64,000 nt of DNA from Gillisia sp. Hel_I_86 (GCF_007827275.1 NZ_VISE01000001.1:2976001-3040000); one strand, 5' to 3'. Positions 34,608 to 43,449 are shown, counted from the first letter of the stretch. Translations and numbers: made by a program. Notes: a model not told the origin generated them from the sequence alone.

Positions 34608-35093
34608 ATGAAAAGGCTTATATTAATTAGACATGGAAAATCTGCTTGGGATCAAAATCTGCCAGACGAAAAGAGGCCTCTAAAAAAAAGAGGAGAAAAA
34701 GATGGGTTGCTTATAGCTCGGTCTTTTTCAGCATTTTTTCAGAAACCTGTAACAGTTTGGTCCAGCCCAGCTGTTAGGGCTCTGTCTACCGCAAAAATTT
34801 TCAAAAATGAATTGGGTATAGAAGACCAACATTTTAATATTAAACCTTCCCTATACACATTTAACAGTGGAGATCTATATTCGCAAATTCAGGGTTGTGA
34901 TTCAGAAATAGATTATTTAATGGTCTTCGGGCATAATCCTGCAATGACAAATCTTGTAAATAATCTTGGCGATTCCTACGTAGACAATGTGCCTACCACA
35001 GGATTAACAGTAATAGATTTTAAAACAGATAGTTGGGAAAACCTCAAAAACGGAAAAACTATTCTAAGTTTATTCCCTAAAAATTTACGATAA
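34608..35093 (+). CDS. SixA-like histidine phosphatase
   Basis: A 161-residue phosphatase of the histidine phosphatase superfamily. The catalytic motif LIRHGKSAWD has His9, and the second His is in VFGHNPAMTN. The small size, the KRPLKKRGEKDG segment and the lack of a lid domain point to the SixA group, which removes phosphate from His of phosphotransfer proteins or acts on small phosphates. It lies between pdxH (2 bases) and ppk1 (5 bases). In such an operon it may act in phosphate or polyphosphate metabolism; the target is unknown. Confidence 0.85.
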   Translation: MKRLILIRHGKSAWDQNLPDEKRPLKKRGEKDGLLIARSFSAFFQKPVTVWSSPAVRALSTAKIFKNELGIEDQHFNIKPSLYTFNSGDLYSQIQGCDSEIDYLMVFGHNPAMTNLVNNLGDSYVDNVPTTGLTVIDFKTDSWENLKNGKTILSLFPKNLR

Positions 35094-35098
35094 TATTA

Positions 35099-37201
35099 AT
35101 GGGTAACAACCAATACATCAATAGAGAGCTAAGTTGGCTTCAGTTTAATGCGCGTGTTCTTCAAGAAGCAGAAGATGAATCTGTTCCACTGATTGAAAGA
35201 CTGCGATTTTTAGGGATTTTTTCCAATAACTTGGATGAATTCTTTAAAGTTAGATATGCTACCATTAAACGAATAGATCTGGCGGGTAAAAGTGCAAAGA
35301 GTATTTTAGGGGGAATAAAAGCAAGTAAGCTTTTAGAAGAGATCACCCAAATTGTAATAGAGCAACAGTCAGAAAGCCTAGAGGTGCTCCACAGTATTCA
35401 AGAAAAACTGAAGGACCATGATATTTATATCATCAATGAAAAACAGGTTTCAGGATCTCAAGAAGCATTTATAAAGAATTATTTTCTATCCAAAGTGAGT
35501 CCTGCCCTGGTGACCATCATTTTGAACGATTTGGTGGATATTCCCAGCTTAAAAGATAGCGCTGCATATTTAGCGGTAAAAATGGTGATGGAAGAGGAGA
35601 TCCCACAGCAAGGGATTTCAAAATTATTGAATCGTCATATCCACGATAAGAAATATGTTTTAATTGAAATCCCAAGAAGTATAGACAGGTTTGTAGTACT
35701 TCCCACAGAGGATGGGAAACAATATATAATTCTACTGGATGATCTTATTAGATTTAATCTTAAAACGATCTTCAATATTTTTGAATATGAAAGCATTACA
35801 GCCCACATGATAAAAATTACCAGGGATGCCGAACTGGATATAGATAGTGATTTAAGCAAGAGTTTTATTGAAAAAATAACTTTGAGTGTTCAACATAGAT
35901 TAAAGGGCGATCCCGTTCGGTTTGTGTACGATATGAATATAGGAGAGGATACGCTTGCCTTTTTATTGGGAAAAATGGGAATTGACTCTACAGATAGTAT
36001 TATTCCGGGAGGTAGATACCATAATAGAAGGGATTATATGAACTTCCCAAACCTCGGCAATGATAAATTACTTTATCCTGCTATAGAGCCACTTCCAATA
36101 AAAGGATTGGTACTCCAAGGGAGTTTATTGGGAATGATTGCTAAAAAGGATTATTTGCTTTATGCTCCTTATCAAACCTTTGCTTATGTGGTGAAATTTC
36201 TAAGGGAGGCCGCCTTAGACCCTAAAGTGAGAACTATTAAAATAACTATTTATAGGCTTGCCAAGGTCTCACATATTGCCAGTTCCCTTATTAATGCTGT
36301 GAAGAACGGTAAAAAAGTGGCTGTACAAATTGAGTTAAGGGCGAGGTTCGATGAAGTTGCAAATATTAAATACGCCGAGCAAATGCAGAAGGAAGGCGTG
36401 AAGTTGATCTTTGGTGTTACGGGCTTAAAAGTACATTGCAAAACTTGTATTATCGAGCGGGAGGAAAAGGGAAAATTACATAAATACGGCTTTATAAGTA
36501 CCGGAAATTTTAACGAGTCTACTTCTAAAATTTATACAGACTATACTTTATTTACAGGAAATCAAGAGGTACTTAAAGAAATAAACAAGGTGTTCGATTT
36601 TTTTGAAATTAATTATAAGGTAAGTAGGTACAAGCATTTATTGGTTTCTCCACATTATACCAGAATGGCATTGATCAAACTTATTTCTAAGGAGATCGAG
36701 AATGCCCAAAACGGCAAAGAATCGGGAATCAAACTGAAGCTTAATAGCCTGTCAGATTTTGCTTTGATAGATAAATTGTACGATGCCAGTAGGGCGGGGG
36801 TGAAAATTCAACTCATCGTGAGGGGAATATGTTCCTTAATTCCAGGAGTACCTGGAATGAGCCATAATATTGAAGCAATTAGTATAGTGGATAAATTCCT
36901 GGAACATCCAAGGGTTTTTATCTTCGAAAATACTGGCAATCCCAAGGTCTATATATCATCTGCCGATTGGATGTCTCGAAATATGGATTACCGGGTTGAG
37001 GTTTCCTGTCCTATATATGACGAGGATATAAAAAAAGAGATATTGGATACGTTCATGATTAGTTGGAAGGACAATGTAAAAGCTCGTGTTTTAAGTGCAA
37101 ACCAGGAGAATGCTTACAGGAAAAAGCAGCTTCCTTCCATCCGGTCCCAATATGCATTATACGATTATTACGAACAAAAATTAGAAGAAGTAAAAGTTTG
37201 A
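35099..37201 (+). CDS. ppk1: Polyphosphate kinase 1
   Basis: A 700-residue enzyme that makes inorganic polyphosphate from ATP. The N-terminal NRELSWLQFNARVLQEAED and the FFKVRYATIKR segment are family signatures. The autophosphorylated His is His446 in GLKVHCKTCIIER, with the second phospholipase D-like motif near VSCPIYDEDIKKEI. Normal length. It is followed by the ppx gene, whose start overlaps its stop by 4 bases, so synthesis and breakdown of polyphosphate are encoded together. Confidence 0.95.
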   Translation: MGNNQYINRELSWLQFNARVLQEAEDESVPLIERLRFLGIFSNNLDEFFKVRYATIKRIDLAGKSAKSILGGIKASKLLEEITQIVIEQQSESLEVLHSIQEKLKDHDIYIINEKQVSGSQEAFIKNYFLSKVSPALVTIILNDLVDIPSLKDSAAYLAVKMVMEEEIPQQGISKLLNRHIHDKKYVLIEIPRSIDRFVVLPTEDGKQYIILLDDLIRFNLKTIFNIFEYESITAHMIKITRDAELDIDSDLSKSFIEKITLSVQHRLKGDPVRFVYDMNIGEDTLAFLLGKMGIDSTDSIIPGGRYHNRRDYMNFPNLGNDKLLYPAIEPLPIKGLVLQGSLLGMIAKKDYLLYAPYQTFAYVVKFLREAALDPKVRTIKITIYRLAKVSHIASSLINAVKNGKKVAVQIELRARFDEVANIKYAEQMQKEGVKLIFGVTGLKVHCKTCIIEREEKGKLHKYGFISTGNFNESTSKIYTDYTLFTGNQEVLKEINKVFDFFEINYKVSRYKHLLVSPHYTRMALIKLISKEIENAQNGKESGIKLKLNSLSDFALIDKLYDASRAGVKIQLIVRGICSLIPGVPGMSHNIEAISIVDKFLEHPRVFIFENTGNPKVYISSADWMSRNMDYRVEVSCPIYDEDIKKEILDTFMISWKDNVKARVLSANQENAYRKKQLPSIRSQYALYDYYEQKLEEVKV

Positions 37202-38088
37202 TCACACAACACAAATATGCAGCTATAGATATAGGTTCCAATGCGGTTCGGTTATTGATTTCCACAATAACAGAGCAGGAAGGAAAAGAGCCTATTTTCA
37301 AAAAAACCTCATTGGTACGAGTTCCTATTCGTTTGGGGGCCGATGTTTTTATCACTAGCATGATTTCTAAAGAAAATAAGATCAGAATGATAGATACGAT
37401 GAAAGCATTTCAACTATTAATGAAATCCCATAAGATCGAAAAATATAAAGCCTGTGCAACTTCAGCAATGAGGGAAGCAGAAAATGGGGTTCTCGTTGCC
37501 GAAGAAGTTTTGGAAAAAACAGGGATCGAAATTGAGATTATCGATGGCAGCCATGAGGCAGCGATTATTGCCACTACAGACCTAAACCTGCTGCTTCAAA
37601 ACGACAAAACATATCTCTATGTAGATGTTGGGGGTGGTAGTACAGAATTCACTTTATATTCCAATGGAGAAAACATCACCTCAAAATCTTTTAAATTAGG
37701 AACGGTTCGATTGCTCAAGAATATAGTGGACCCTGATATTTGGCAAGAGGTGGAAACATGGATAAAAACCGTAACCAAAAATTATCATAGAATAGATCTG
37801 GTGGGCTCTGGAGGGAACATCAACAATATTTTTAAGAGCAGTGGAAAAGCAATTGGTAAACCCCTTAGTTTTCTATATTTAAGTTCTTATTATCAATTAT
37901 TGAATTCCTTTACTTATGAAGAGCGAATTACAGAATTGAATTTAAACGATGACCGCGCCGATGTTATTATTCCTGCAACGCGCATTTATCTCTCTGCCAT
38001 GAAATGGACCAAAGCAAGACGCATATATGTACCTAAGATAGGATTGGCAGATGGGATTATAAAATCATTGTATCAGGAAAAAATTTAA
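37198..38088 (+). CDS. ppx: Exopolyphosphatase (Ppx/GppA family)
   Basis: A 296-residue ASKHA-fold phosphatase that removes phosphate from polyphosphate or pppGpp. Motifs: YAAIDIGSNAVRLLIS (phosphate-1 loop), CATSAMREAENG, and YVDVGGGSTEFTLY (phosphate-2 loop). A frame opens at 37063, but the first 45 residues lie over the ppk1 end and lack similarity. The start is TTG at 37198, which overlaps the ppk1 stop as TTGA, giving translational coupling. The protein is the short, two-domain form without the C-terminal HD domain of E. coli Ppx. Confidence 0.88.
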   Translation: MITQHKYAAIDIGSNAVRLLISTITEQEGKEPIFKKTSLVRVPIRLGADVFITSMISKENKIRMIDTMKAFQLLMKSHKIEKYKACATSAMREAENGVLVAEEVLEKTGIEIEIIDGSHEAAIIATTDLNLLLQNDKTYLYVDVGGGSTEFTLYSNGENITSKSFKLGTVRLLKNIVDPDIWQEVETWIKTVTKNYHRIDLVGSGGNINNIFKSSGKAIGKPLSFLYLSSYYQLLNSFTYEERITELNLNDDRADVIIPATRIYLSAMKWTKARRIYVPKIGLADGIIKSLYQEKI

Positions 38089-38200
38089 TTCCTCATTGAG
38101 GATCTCATTCCCTGTGGCTCAGCCTCGATTTTATAAATATTTTTCCTCCCGATAATTATCTGGACATACACCTCGTGGGCTTGCCCTGAGGTTCTTGATT
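38084..38200. repeat. Family 4 REP-like element at the ppx stop
   Basis: Starts inside the ppx stop codon: TTTAATTCCTCATTGAGGAT, then CTCATTCCCTGTGGCTCAGCC, then TTTTATAAATATTTTTCC, then ACCTCGTGGGCTTGCCCTGAGG and TTCTTGATTT. It ends next to the miaE stop, so it fills the whole convergent gap. Confidence 0.7.
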
Positions 38201-38202
38201 TG

Positions 38203-38784
38203 CTATCCGTGAATGCTTTGGTTTTTACTTAAACCTTTCATGATTTCCGCTTCAAATTCCAATAATTCCTCCCATTTTTGATCAACTTCTTTACGGTCTC
38301 CATATTCTCTGGCAAAGTTTAAAAATAAGGTGTAATGATTCGCCTCACTTACCATTAAGTGCCTATAGAAATCCCTTAATTCTTCTTCCTCTAATTTTTC
38401 TGAAAGTATTCTAAAGCGTTCACAGCTTCTGGCTTCAATAAGCGCTGCTATCAATAATCTATGTACTAATTGTGTAACACGGGAGCCTCCTTTTGGGAAG
38501 AATTTCAGCAATTGCAGGACATATTCGTCCTTACGATCACGCCCCATGATATAGCCTCTTTTCAGCAATTTATCATGTACCATTTTAAAATGTCCCATTT
38601 CTTCCCTCGCCAAAGCGGTCATTTCTGAAACCAGCCGTGAATATTCTGGAAAAGAAACAATTAAAGAAATTGCCGTAGAAGCCGCTTTTTGCTCGCAATA
38701 GGCATGATCTGTAAGGATTTCTTCCAGGTTTTTCTCCGCAATAGAAGCCCAACGCGGATCTGTAGGTAGTTTTAAGCCAAGCAT
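38203..38784 (-). CDS. miaE: tRNA-(ms2io6A)-hydroxylase MiaE
   Basis: A 193-residue di-iron enzyme that hydroxylates the isopentenyl group of ms2i6A37 in tRNA, using O2. The ferritin-like four-helix bundle is evident; iron ligands are expected in HAYCEQKAAST, AREEMGHFKMVH, EARSCERF and VSEANHYTLF, which give the E/ExxH pairs. Normal length. It starts 2 bases after the dnaX stop, on the same strand, so they are probably cotranscribed. With mtaB at 14009 it is one of two tRNA-37 modification genes here. Confidence 0.93.
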   Translation of the reverse strand: MLGLKLPTDPRWASIAEKNLEEILTDHAYCEQKAASTAISLIVSFPEYSRLVSEMTALAREEMGHFKMVHDKLLKRGYIMGRDRKDEYVLQLLKFFPKGGSRVTQLVHRLLIAALIEARSCERFRILSEKLEEEELRDFYRHLMVSEANHYTLFLNFAREYGDRKEVDQKWEELLEFEAEIMKGLSKNQSIHG

Positions 38785-38786
38785 AT

Positions 38787-40616
38787 TTATATATCTAGAT
38801 CAAAAGTTTTACGGAGCTTTTCCAATAATGGGTTTTGCTCTTTCAACTTATTGAATTTTTCCATATCGGTAAATGCATATTTCTTCGCCACCTGCTCGTT
38901 CACATGAATTTCCAGTGTTATAAGTGTGTTTTGAAGTTTCTTTTTTAGAAAGCTCATCAAAGGATGGGTATGTCTCTCTAATTCATTTTTCATGGTATCT
39001 GCGGGTAACTCTATAGAAATCACTTTCCCGGTTAGCTTCGGCATATCGGTTTCCATGATAGAAGCCAGAATTTTTTCCCCTTTATTCTTTAATCTATGTA
39101 TGTATTCATCCCAAGCGGCATGCAATTGGGTCTCGTTGATAGGCTCATCTAAAACTTCGCTTACAGGAGCTTTTTCTCCATGTTTTTTGGCAAGGATCTC
39201 TTTTTTCTGTCTGATACTTTTTAATGATAGTCCAGAAACTTTTTTAGGTGAAGTTGCTTCAGTTTTTTCTTGAGTATTTGTTGAAATATGTTCTTTTAGA
39301 TCTTCTTTTTTTTCTGAAGCAGATATAACTGTGTTTTCTGAAGAAGTTTCTTTTCGTTCAATCTTGGTAGAAGCTTCAGTTTTCCCTTCTTTTTTTTCTG
39401 AAGGAATGATTGTCGAAGAATCTGAGTTTTCCGCATTTTCAGAAAATTCATTTTCGGAAATCACTTTTTTTGCTTCCGTAGGGATTGAAACAGGAGCAAC
39501 TTTGGTATTTTTAAAATGACTTGGAGAAATTATGAATGGCTCAGGCTTTTTTTTTTCTCCATCAAAATTGATAGAGGCAAGCTGCATAAGGCATAATTCC
39601 ACCAACAACCGCTGATTTCGACTTGCTTTGTATTTAAGATCACAATCGTTGGCCATTTCTATTCCCTTCAATAAAAAGGAATGAGAAGTTTGCTGGGATT
39701 GTTTAAAATAATTCGCCTTGGCGGTTTCTCCAACTTCAAGAAGGTCTATTGTTTTTTGATCTTTACACACCAAAAGATCCCTAAAATGAGAAGCTATTCC
39801 CGATATAAAGTGATGGCCATCGAATCCATGAGATAATATGGTATTGAAATCTACCAATAATTGTGGGATATCATTTTCTATTATTAGCTGGGTAATATTT
39901 AGGTACGTTTCATAATCCAGTACATTAAGGTTTTCTGTAACTGCCTGCCTGGTTAGTTTTGCACCGGTAAAACTTACGACCCTATCGTAAATAGAAAGAG
40001 CGTCACGCATGGCACCATCGGCTTTTTGAGCAATGATGTGCAAAGCTTCCTCTTCAGCTTCAACTCCCTGCTGTTCTGCAATGTAACCAAGATATTTTCT
40101 CGCATCTTTTACCGTGATCCTTTTAAAATCGAATATCTGGCAACGGGAAAGGATCGTTGGGATAATTTTATGCTTTTCGGTAGTGGCAAGGATGAAAATG
40201 GCATGTTTTGGCGGTTCTTCCAATGTCTTTAAAAAAGCATTAAAAGCTGAAGCAGATAACATGTGCACTTCATCTATAATATAAACCTTATATTTTCCAA
40301 CCTGCGGTGGGATCCTAACCTGATCTATCAGATTCCGAATATCATCTACAGAGTTATTGGAAGCCGCATCGAGTTCAAAAATATTAAAGGCAAAATCCTC
40401 ATCTGGTTGTTGAGTGCCATCATGATTGATCATTTTGGCAAGGATACGTGCACAGGTGGTTTTTCCTACTCCTCGTGGGCCCGTAAATAATAGAGCCTGG
40501 GCTAAGTGATTGTGTTCTATGGCATTTAAAAGCGTGTTGGTAATAGCTTGTTGTCCCACCACATCTTTAAATGTTTGTGGGCGATATTTACGCGCCGATA
40601 CAACAAAATGCTCCAT
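38787..40616 (-). CDS. dnaX: DNA polymerase III subunit gamma/tau without the zinc module
   Basis: A 609-residue clamp-loader ATPase of the replisome. Walker A GPRGVGKT (46-53), Walker B VYIIDEVHML and sensor TTEKHKIIPTILSRCQ are intact. In E. coli and Bacteroides a Cys4 zinc module separates Walker A from the ELDAAS strand; here this stretch reads NHDGTQQPDEDFAFN and has no Cys. Residues about 375-480 are a low-complexity Ser/Glu/Lys linker, followed by the tau-like C-terminal domain. No slippery A-run was identified for a separate gamma form. ATG 40616. Confidence 0.93.
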   Translation of the reverse strand: MEHFVVSARKYRPQTFKDVVGQQAITNTLLNAIEHNHLAQALLFTGPRGVGKTTCARILAKMINHDGTQQPDEDFAFNIFELDAASNNSVDDIRNLIDQVRIPPQVGKYKVYIIDEVHMLSASAFNAFLKTLEEPPKHAIFILATTEKHKIIPTILSRCQIFDFKRITVKDARKYLGYIAEQQGVEAEEEALHIIAQKADGAMRDALSIYDRVVSFTGAKLTRQAVTENLNVLDYETYLNITQLIIENDIPQLLVDFNTILSHGFDGHHFISGIASHFRDLLVCKDQKTIDLLEVGETAKANYFKQSQQTSHSFLLKGIEMANDCDLKYKASRNQRLLVELCLMQLASINFDGEKKKPEPFIISPSHFKNTKVAPVSIPTEAKKVISENEFSENAENSDSSTIIPSEKKEGKTEASTKIERKETSSENTVISASEKKEDLKEHISTNTQEKTEATSPKKVSGLSLKSIRQKKEILAKKHGEKAPVSEVLDEPINETQLHAAWDEYIHRLKNKGEKILASIMETDMPKLTGKVISIELPADTMKNELERHTHPLMSFLKKKLQNTLITLEIHVNEQVAKKYAFTDMEKFNKLKEQNPLLEKLRKTFDLDI

Positions 40617-40753
40617 AGATAAATTTTGAAAAACAAATATAGAAATACCATCCCGAAGATGTAAACCTATTGCCGGTTTTTTATCAATAATATTTACCCG
40701 ATTTTTCTGAAATTCTATAGTGCTTTGATAATGCTAGATTTAAAATGCTACAG

Positions 40754-40761
40754 TACCTTTG
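40754..40761 (+). promoter_or_regulatory. -7 element of the rnpB promoter
   Basis: TACCTTTG matches TAnnTTTG, a few bases before the RNA start. The nearest TTG is at 40725-40727, a 26-base spacing that is too long, so the -33 element is uncertain. Confidence 0.5.
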
Positions 40762-40766
40762 CAGCA

Positions 40767-41075
40767 AAGTAGGCTACCTTATCGCCACACCCCCGGTGTG
40801 GAGGAAAGTCCGGACACCATAGAGCAGCATAGTGGGTAACACCCACCAATCGTGAGATTAGGACAAGTGCAACAGAAAGTATGTACAGGTGAAGCTGTAG
40901 TGAAACCAGGTAAACTCTATGCGGTGCAATGCCATGTATACCGGCATTTAAGGGTTACTCGCCCGTTGCTGGAGGGTAGGCAGCTAGAGGTTCTTGGCAA
41001 CAAGGATCGTAGATAAATGATAAGGATCCCGATCTTGATCGGGAGACAGAATCCGGCTTATAGGCCTACTTTTTT
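40767..41075 (+). ncRNA. rnpB: RNase P RNA
   Basis: The catalytic RNA of RNase P, which cuts the 5' leader of tRNA precursors. The universal P4 strand GAGGAAAGTCCGGACACC is at about 40800, and the partner segment ACAGAATCCGGCTTATAGG is near the 3' end. The P1 helix pairs AAGTAGGC at the 5' end with GCCTACTT at the 3' end, and the T-run directly after acts as terminator. The CR motif ACAGAAA is near 40872. The length of about 309 nt is normal for type A. Ends are estimated from P1. It overlaps the convergent gene's stop codon. Confidence 0.95.
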
Positions 41076-41443
41076 ATTATGTTTTCTGCCCAGTTAAATG
41101 CTTCTTCCAGCTCAGCAAAAACTTCAAAAGGATAGTTTGTGAATTTTTTCTCGAATTGTGGCATATCTGTAGTAGACTTTACTTTATCTACAATTGCAAT
41201 TCCCTTAAAATTGGGATAATTGCCTAACCCCAAATAAATGGTGGGAACTACATTATAGTCATTTTTCCTGTTTGCAACATAGATGAATGGTGTATCGGGG
41301 AAGTTCTCTAAACAAACGTCTATCATTATCTGGCATAAATCTTTATTAAAAACCATCCCTTCGTGCATTGTAGATACAACACAACATTCATAAAATTCAA
41401 GCGAAGTAAAACTCAATTCAACTGTTTTTAATAGCCTGTTCAT
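41066..41443 (-). CDS. Conserved small protein, STAS/SpoIIAA-like
   Basis: A 125-residue protein of unknown function. Strand-helix alternation (LSFTSLEFYECCVVSTMHEG, FIYVANRKNDYN, GIAIVDKVKSTTDM) resembles the STAS-like proteins often found in Bacteroidota. No catalytic motif. It overlaps rsmD by 4 bases (41440-41443) and is the last gene of a four-gene operon. Its stop codon TAG lies inside the P1 helix of rnpB on the other strand, so its mRNA is antisense to the 3' end of RNase P RNA. Confidence 0.7.
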   Translation of the reverse strand: MNRLLKTVELSFTSLEFYECCVVSTMHEGMVFNKDLCQIMIDVCLENFPDTPFIYVANRKNDYNVVPTIYLGLGNYPNFKGIAIVDKVKSTTDMPQFEKKFTNYPFEVFAELEEAFNWAENIIKK

Positions 41444-41988
41444 TCTTTAATTTTGATTTTAAAAAAGCTGAAAACTGAATTTCCATACCTTCTGTCCACA
41501 TCAAAATTTTGAAAACCAGAAAGCTTTGAATATTTGGAATGCTCGATTATAAGCATGCCCTCTTTATTCAATAGTTCTTTGTCGAAAACAAGATCTACTA
41601 TATTTTTGAACTGATTATCTTCGAAATTGTAAGGAGGATCTGCAAAAATAATATCTGCTTTTATTGGGGCTCTTTCCAAATATTTAAAAACATCACTTTT
41701 AATCGGAGTGATATCCATTTCCAATTCCAGGCTTGTCTTCTTTATGAATTTTACACAGTCCATATTTTCATCTACGGAAGTTACAGAAACCGCACCCCTA
41801 GAGGCAAACTCGTAAGAAATATTTCCAGAACCTGAGAATAATTCCAATACGTGTAATTTATTAAAATGAAAGTTGTTGTTCAAAATATTAAACAAACCTT
41901 CCTTGGCCATATCGGTGGTTGGTCTTACGGGCAGTTTTTTAGGGGCCGTAATTCTTCTTCCTTTATGTTGGCCAGATATTATTCGCAT
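41440..41988 (-). CDS. rsmD: 16S rRNA m2G966 methyltransferase RsmD
   Basis: A 182-residue SAM-dependent N2-guanine methyltransferase. The SAM motif LELFSGSGNISYE (48-60) and the catalytic DPPY (117-120) are present, and the N-terminus MRIISGQHKGRRITAPK is the family start with a basic rRNA-binding stretch. Normal length. The upstream DUF3822 gene overlaps it by 10 bases and the downstream gene by 4, so the operon is tightly coupled. In most bacteria rsmD neighbours coaD; here the partner is DUF3822, as in other flavobacteria. Confidence 0.92.
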   Translation of the reverse strand: MRIISGQHKGRRITAPKKLPVRPTTDMAKEGLFNILNNNFHFNKLHVLELFSGSGNISYEFASRGAVSVTSVDENMDCVKFIKKTSLELEMDITPIKSDVFKYLERAPIKADIIFADPPYNFEDNQFKNIVDLVFDKELLNKEGMLIIEHSKYSKLSGFQNFDVDRRYGNSVFSFFKIKIKE

Positions 41989-42815
41989 GTAAGGGTTTTT
42001 AAAAGAGAAAAAGCTTCTCTATGAAATGTTTTGGATTGTTCCAATTTGGAAGTAAAGTTAAAATCTGGGATCAAGAAATCCATATTTTTAACATACGTAT
42101 ATGCGATGCTGAAGTTATCTGAATCTTTTGAAATATCCCCTAATAACCAAAGGTTGAATTCTGAAGGATCTATTTGTAATTGTTCTGCCGTAAACAGCAA
42201 ATAATAAATAAAATCTTCTTTAGTATCGTATTGAAAAGTATTTGCCAGCAGTAATTTATTGTCCTTTACGATAACAAGATCATAATAACCGGAATAATCA
42301 TTTAAATAAACCTGCGCATTTTTACCCTCGTTATTTTTTGCCAGAACCGCTTCAAGTAGAACAGAGATATTATGCTTAAATTCGAATTCTCCATACTTAT
42401 CAAAGAAGTAATTATTGATATTGGTATACGGGATATAAACATTTACCAGATCGTGAGCTAACATATCATGTGCTACGATATCGGTTTTTAAGATCTTGGT
42501 ATTGAATTTTAAATAGGTTGAAGCTTCTTCTTCGATAAAAAAAGCCCCTGGGACTACGGTGTATAAATTATTGGAGAAAAGTACAATTACTTCCTGGAAT
42601 TCATTTTCAAGATTGATTTCTTCGGTATAAAGCTTTTCTATTTCCTTTAAAATTTGAATAGGGCTATGCTCTTTGCCAAGATCGATCTTTTTGTACCAAG
42701 CTATCTCGTTGTTGCTGCAATTTAGAATACAAAAAGAAAATCCATTCAGGCGAACCTGAATGGACATTTTCATATTACTTATAGTATTTTTAGTAATTGT
42801 CTTTGTCTCCACCAT
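41979..42815 (-). CDS. DUF3822 family protein
   Basis: A protein of about 278 residues specific to Bacteroidota. It has the two-lobed actin-like look of DUF3822: SIQVRLNGFSFCILNCSNNE at the N-terminus and AQVYLNDYSGYYDLVIVKDNK in the second half, with DPSEFNLWLLGDI near the end. No catalytic site is known. The start is uncertain: the frame is open from 42836, and ATG at 42836, 42815 or 42773 are possible; the first two overlap the upstream gene. A perfect hairpin with a U-rich tail sits over codons just after the ATG at 42773. Confidence 0.75.
   Translation of the reverse strand: MVETKTITKNTISNMKMSIQVRLNGFSFCILNCSNNEIAWYKKIDLGKEHSPIQILKEIEKLYTEEINLENEFQEVIVLFSNNLYTVVPGAFFIEEEASTYLKFNTKILKTDIVAHDMLAHDLVNVYIPYTNINNYFFDKYGEFEFKHNISVLLEAVLAKNNEGKNAQVYLNDYSGYYDLVIVKDNKLLLANTFQYDTKEDFIYYLLFTAEQLQIDPSEFNLWLLGDISKDSDNFSIAYTYVKNMDFLIPDFNFTSKLEQSKTFHREAFSLLKTLTCE
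42741..42764 (-). promoter_or_regulatory. Perfect UUCG hairpin with U-rich tail at the start of the DUF3822 gene
   Basis: On the minus strand, TCCATTCAGG-TTCG-CCTGAATGGA is a perfect 10-bp stem with a UUCG tetraloop, followed by TTTTCTTTTTG. It lies between the first gene of the operon and rsmD, inside coding sequence, and has the shape of an intrinsic terminator or attenuator. Confidence 0.5.
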
Positions 42816-43449
42816 AGTTATCAAATCCATTACCACTAGTACTAACCTCGGTCATGGAACCAACACTAATAAATGGACCATTTACATCATCTACAGAAAC
42901 TACTTGATTCTCTGTCATGATAAGATCTTTGTCTTGGTCAAATAAAACAACTTTTTTAGCAACCTTAGCTTCAAATACAGGGATTTTAATTTCATTTTTA
43001 AGGATAGTGCCAGCATCCATCGTAAATTGGGCATCTACACCATCTACAGGAACTTTCATCATATCTTTATAACGAGTAGAATTCTTGAATAAAGAATCTT
43101 TTACAGATGCAGTACCTAAAGTATCTACGATCACAATATCTTTATATTGATCTACCCCATAAGTTTTTTTGTATTCTTCATCTAAAACTGTAGAATCCCT
43201 TCTTTGTGTTAAAGTATATTCCGCAGTATCAATAAACCTCACTAATTTGTCGAAATCTTTTTCGAAACTTCCTGTGATTTCTTGGTGTGCCAATTGTGCA
43301 GCACGAATATCCTTAAGCCGATCGATTACTTTAGCGTAACGTTTCTCTTTAACTTTATTGAATTTAATGGGCTCATACACTGCGTTAAACACCATGTATC
43401 CCAAGAAGATGATCACAATCCAAAGGAGTAATTGAATGACAAGTTTCAT
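42790..43449 (-). CDS. Membrane-anchored protein of unknown function
   Basis: About 219 residues if it begins at ATG 43449 (MKLVIQLLLWIVIIFLGYMV); an open frame runs back to 43485, but the shorter start puts the membrane span at the N-terminus. One span (residues 3-22) is followed by a periplasmic or cytoplasmic domain with DRLKDIRAAQLAHQEITGSF, a segment typical of pilin-like or lectin-like Bacteroidota proteins of unknown role. The C-terminus is Asp/Gly/Ser-rich. First gene of the operon with DUF3822 and rsmD, divergent from the helicase gene. Confidence 0.65.
   Translation of the reverse strand: MKLVIQLLLWIVIIFLGYMVFNAVYEPIKFNKVKEKRYAKVIDRLKDIRAAQLAHQEITGSFEKDFDKLVRFIDTAEYTLTQRRDSTVLDEEYKKTYGVDQYKDIVIVDTLGTASVKDSLFKNSTRYKDMMKVPVDGVDAQFTMDAGTILKNEIKIPVFEAKVAKKVVLFDQDKDLIMTENQVVSVDDVNGPFISVGSMTEVSTSGNGFDNYGGDKDNY

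Noticed and set aside
37063-37197. N-terminal extension of exopolyphosphatase
   Set aside because: It overlaps the end of ppk1 in another frame, with no family similarity; the ASKHA fold starts just after TTG 37198.
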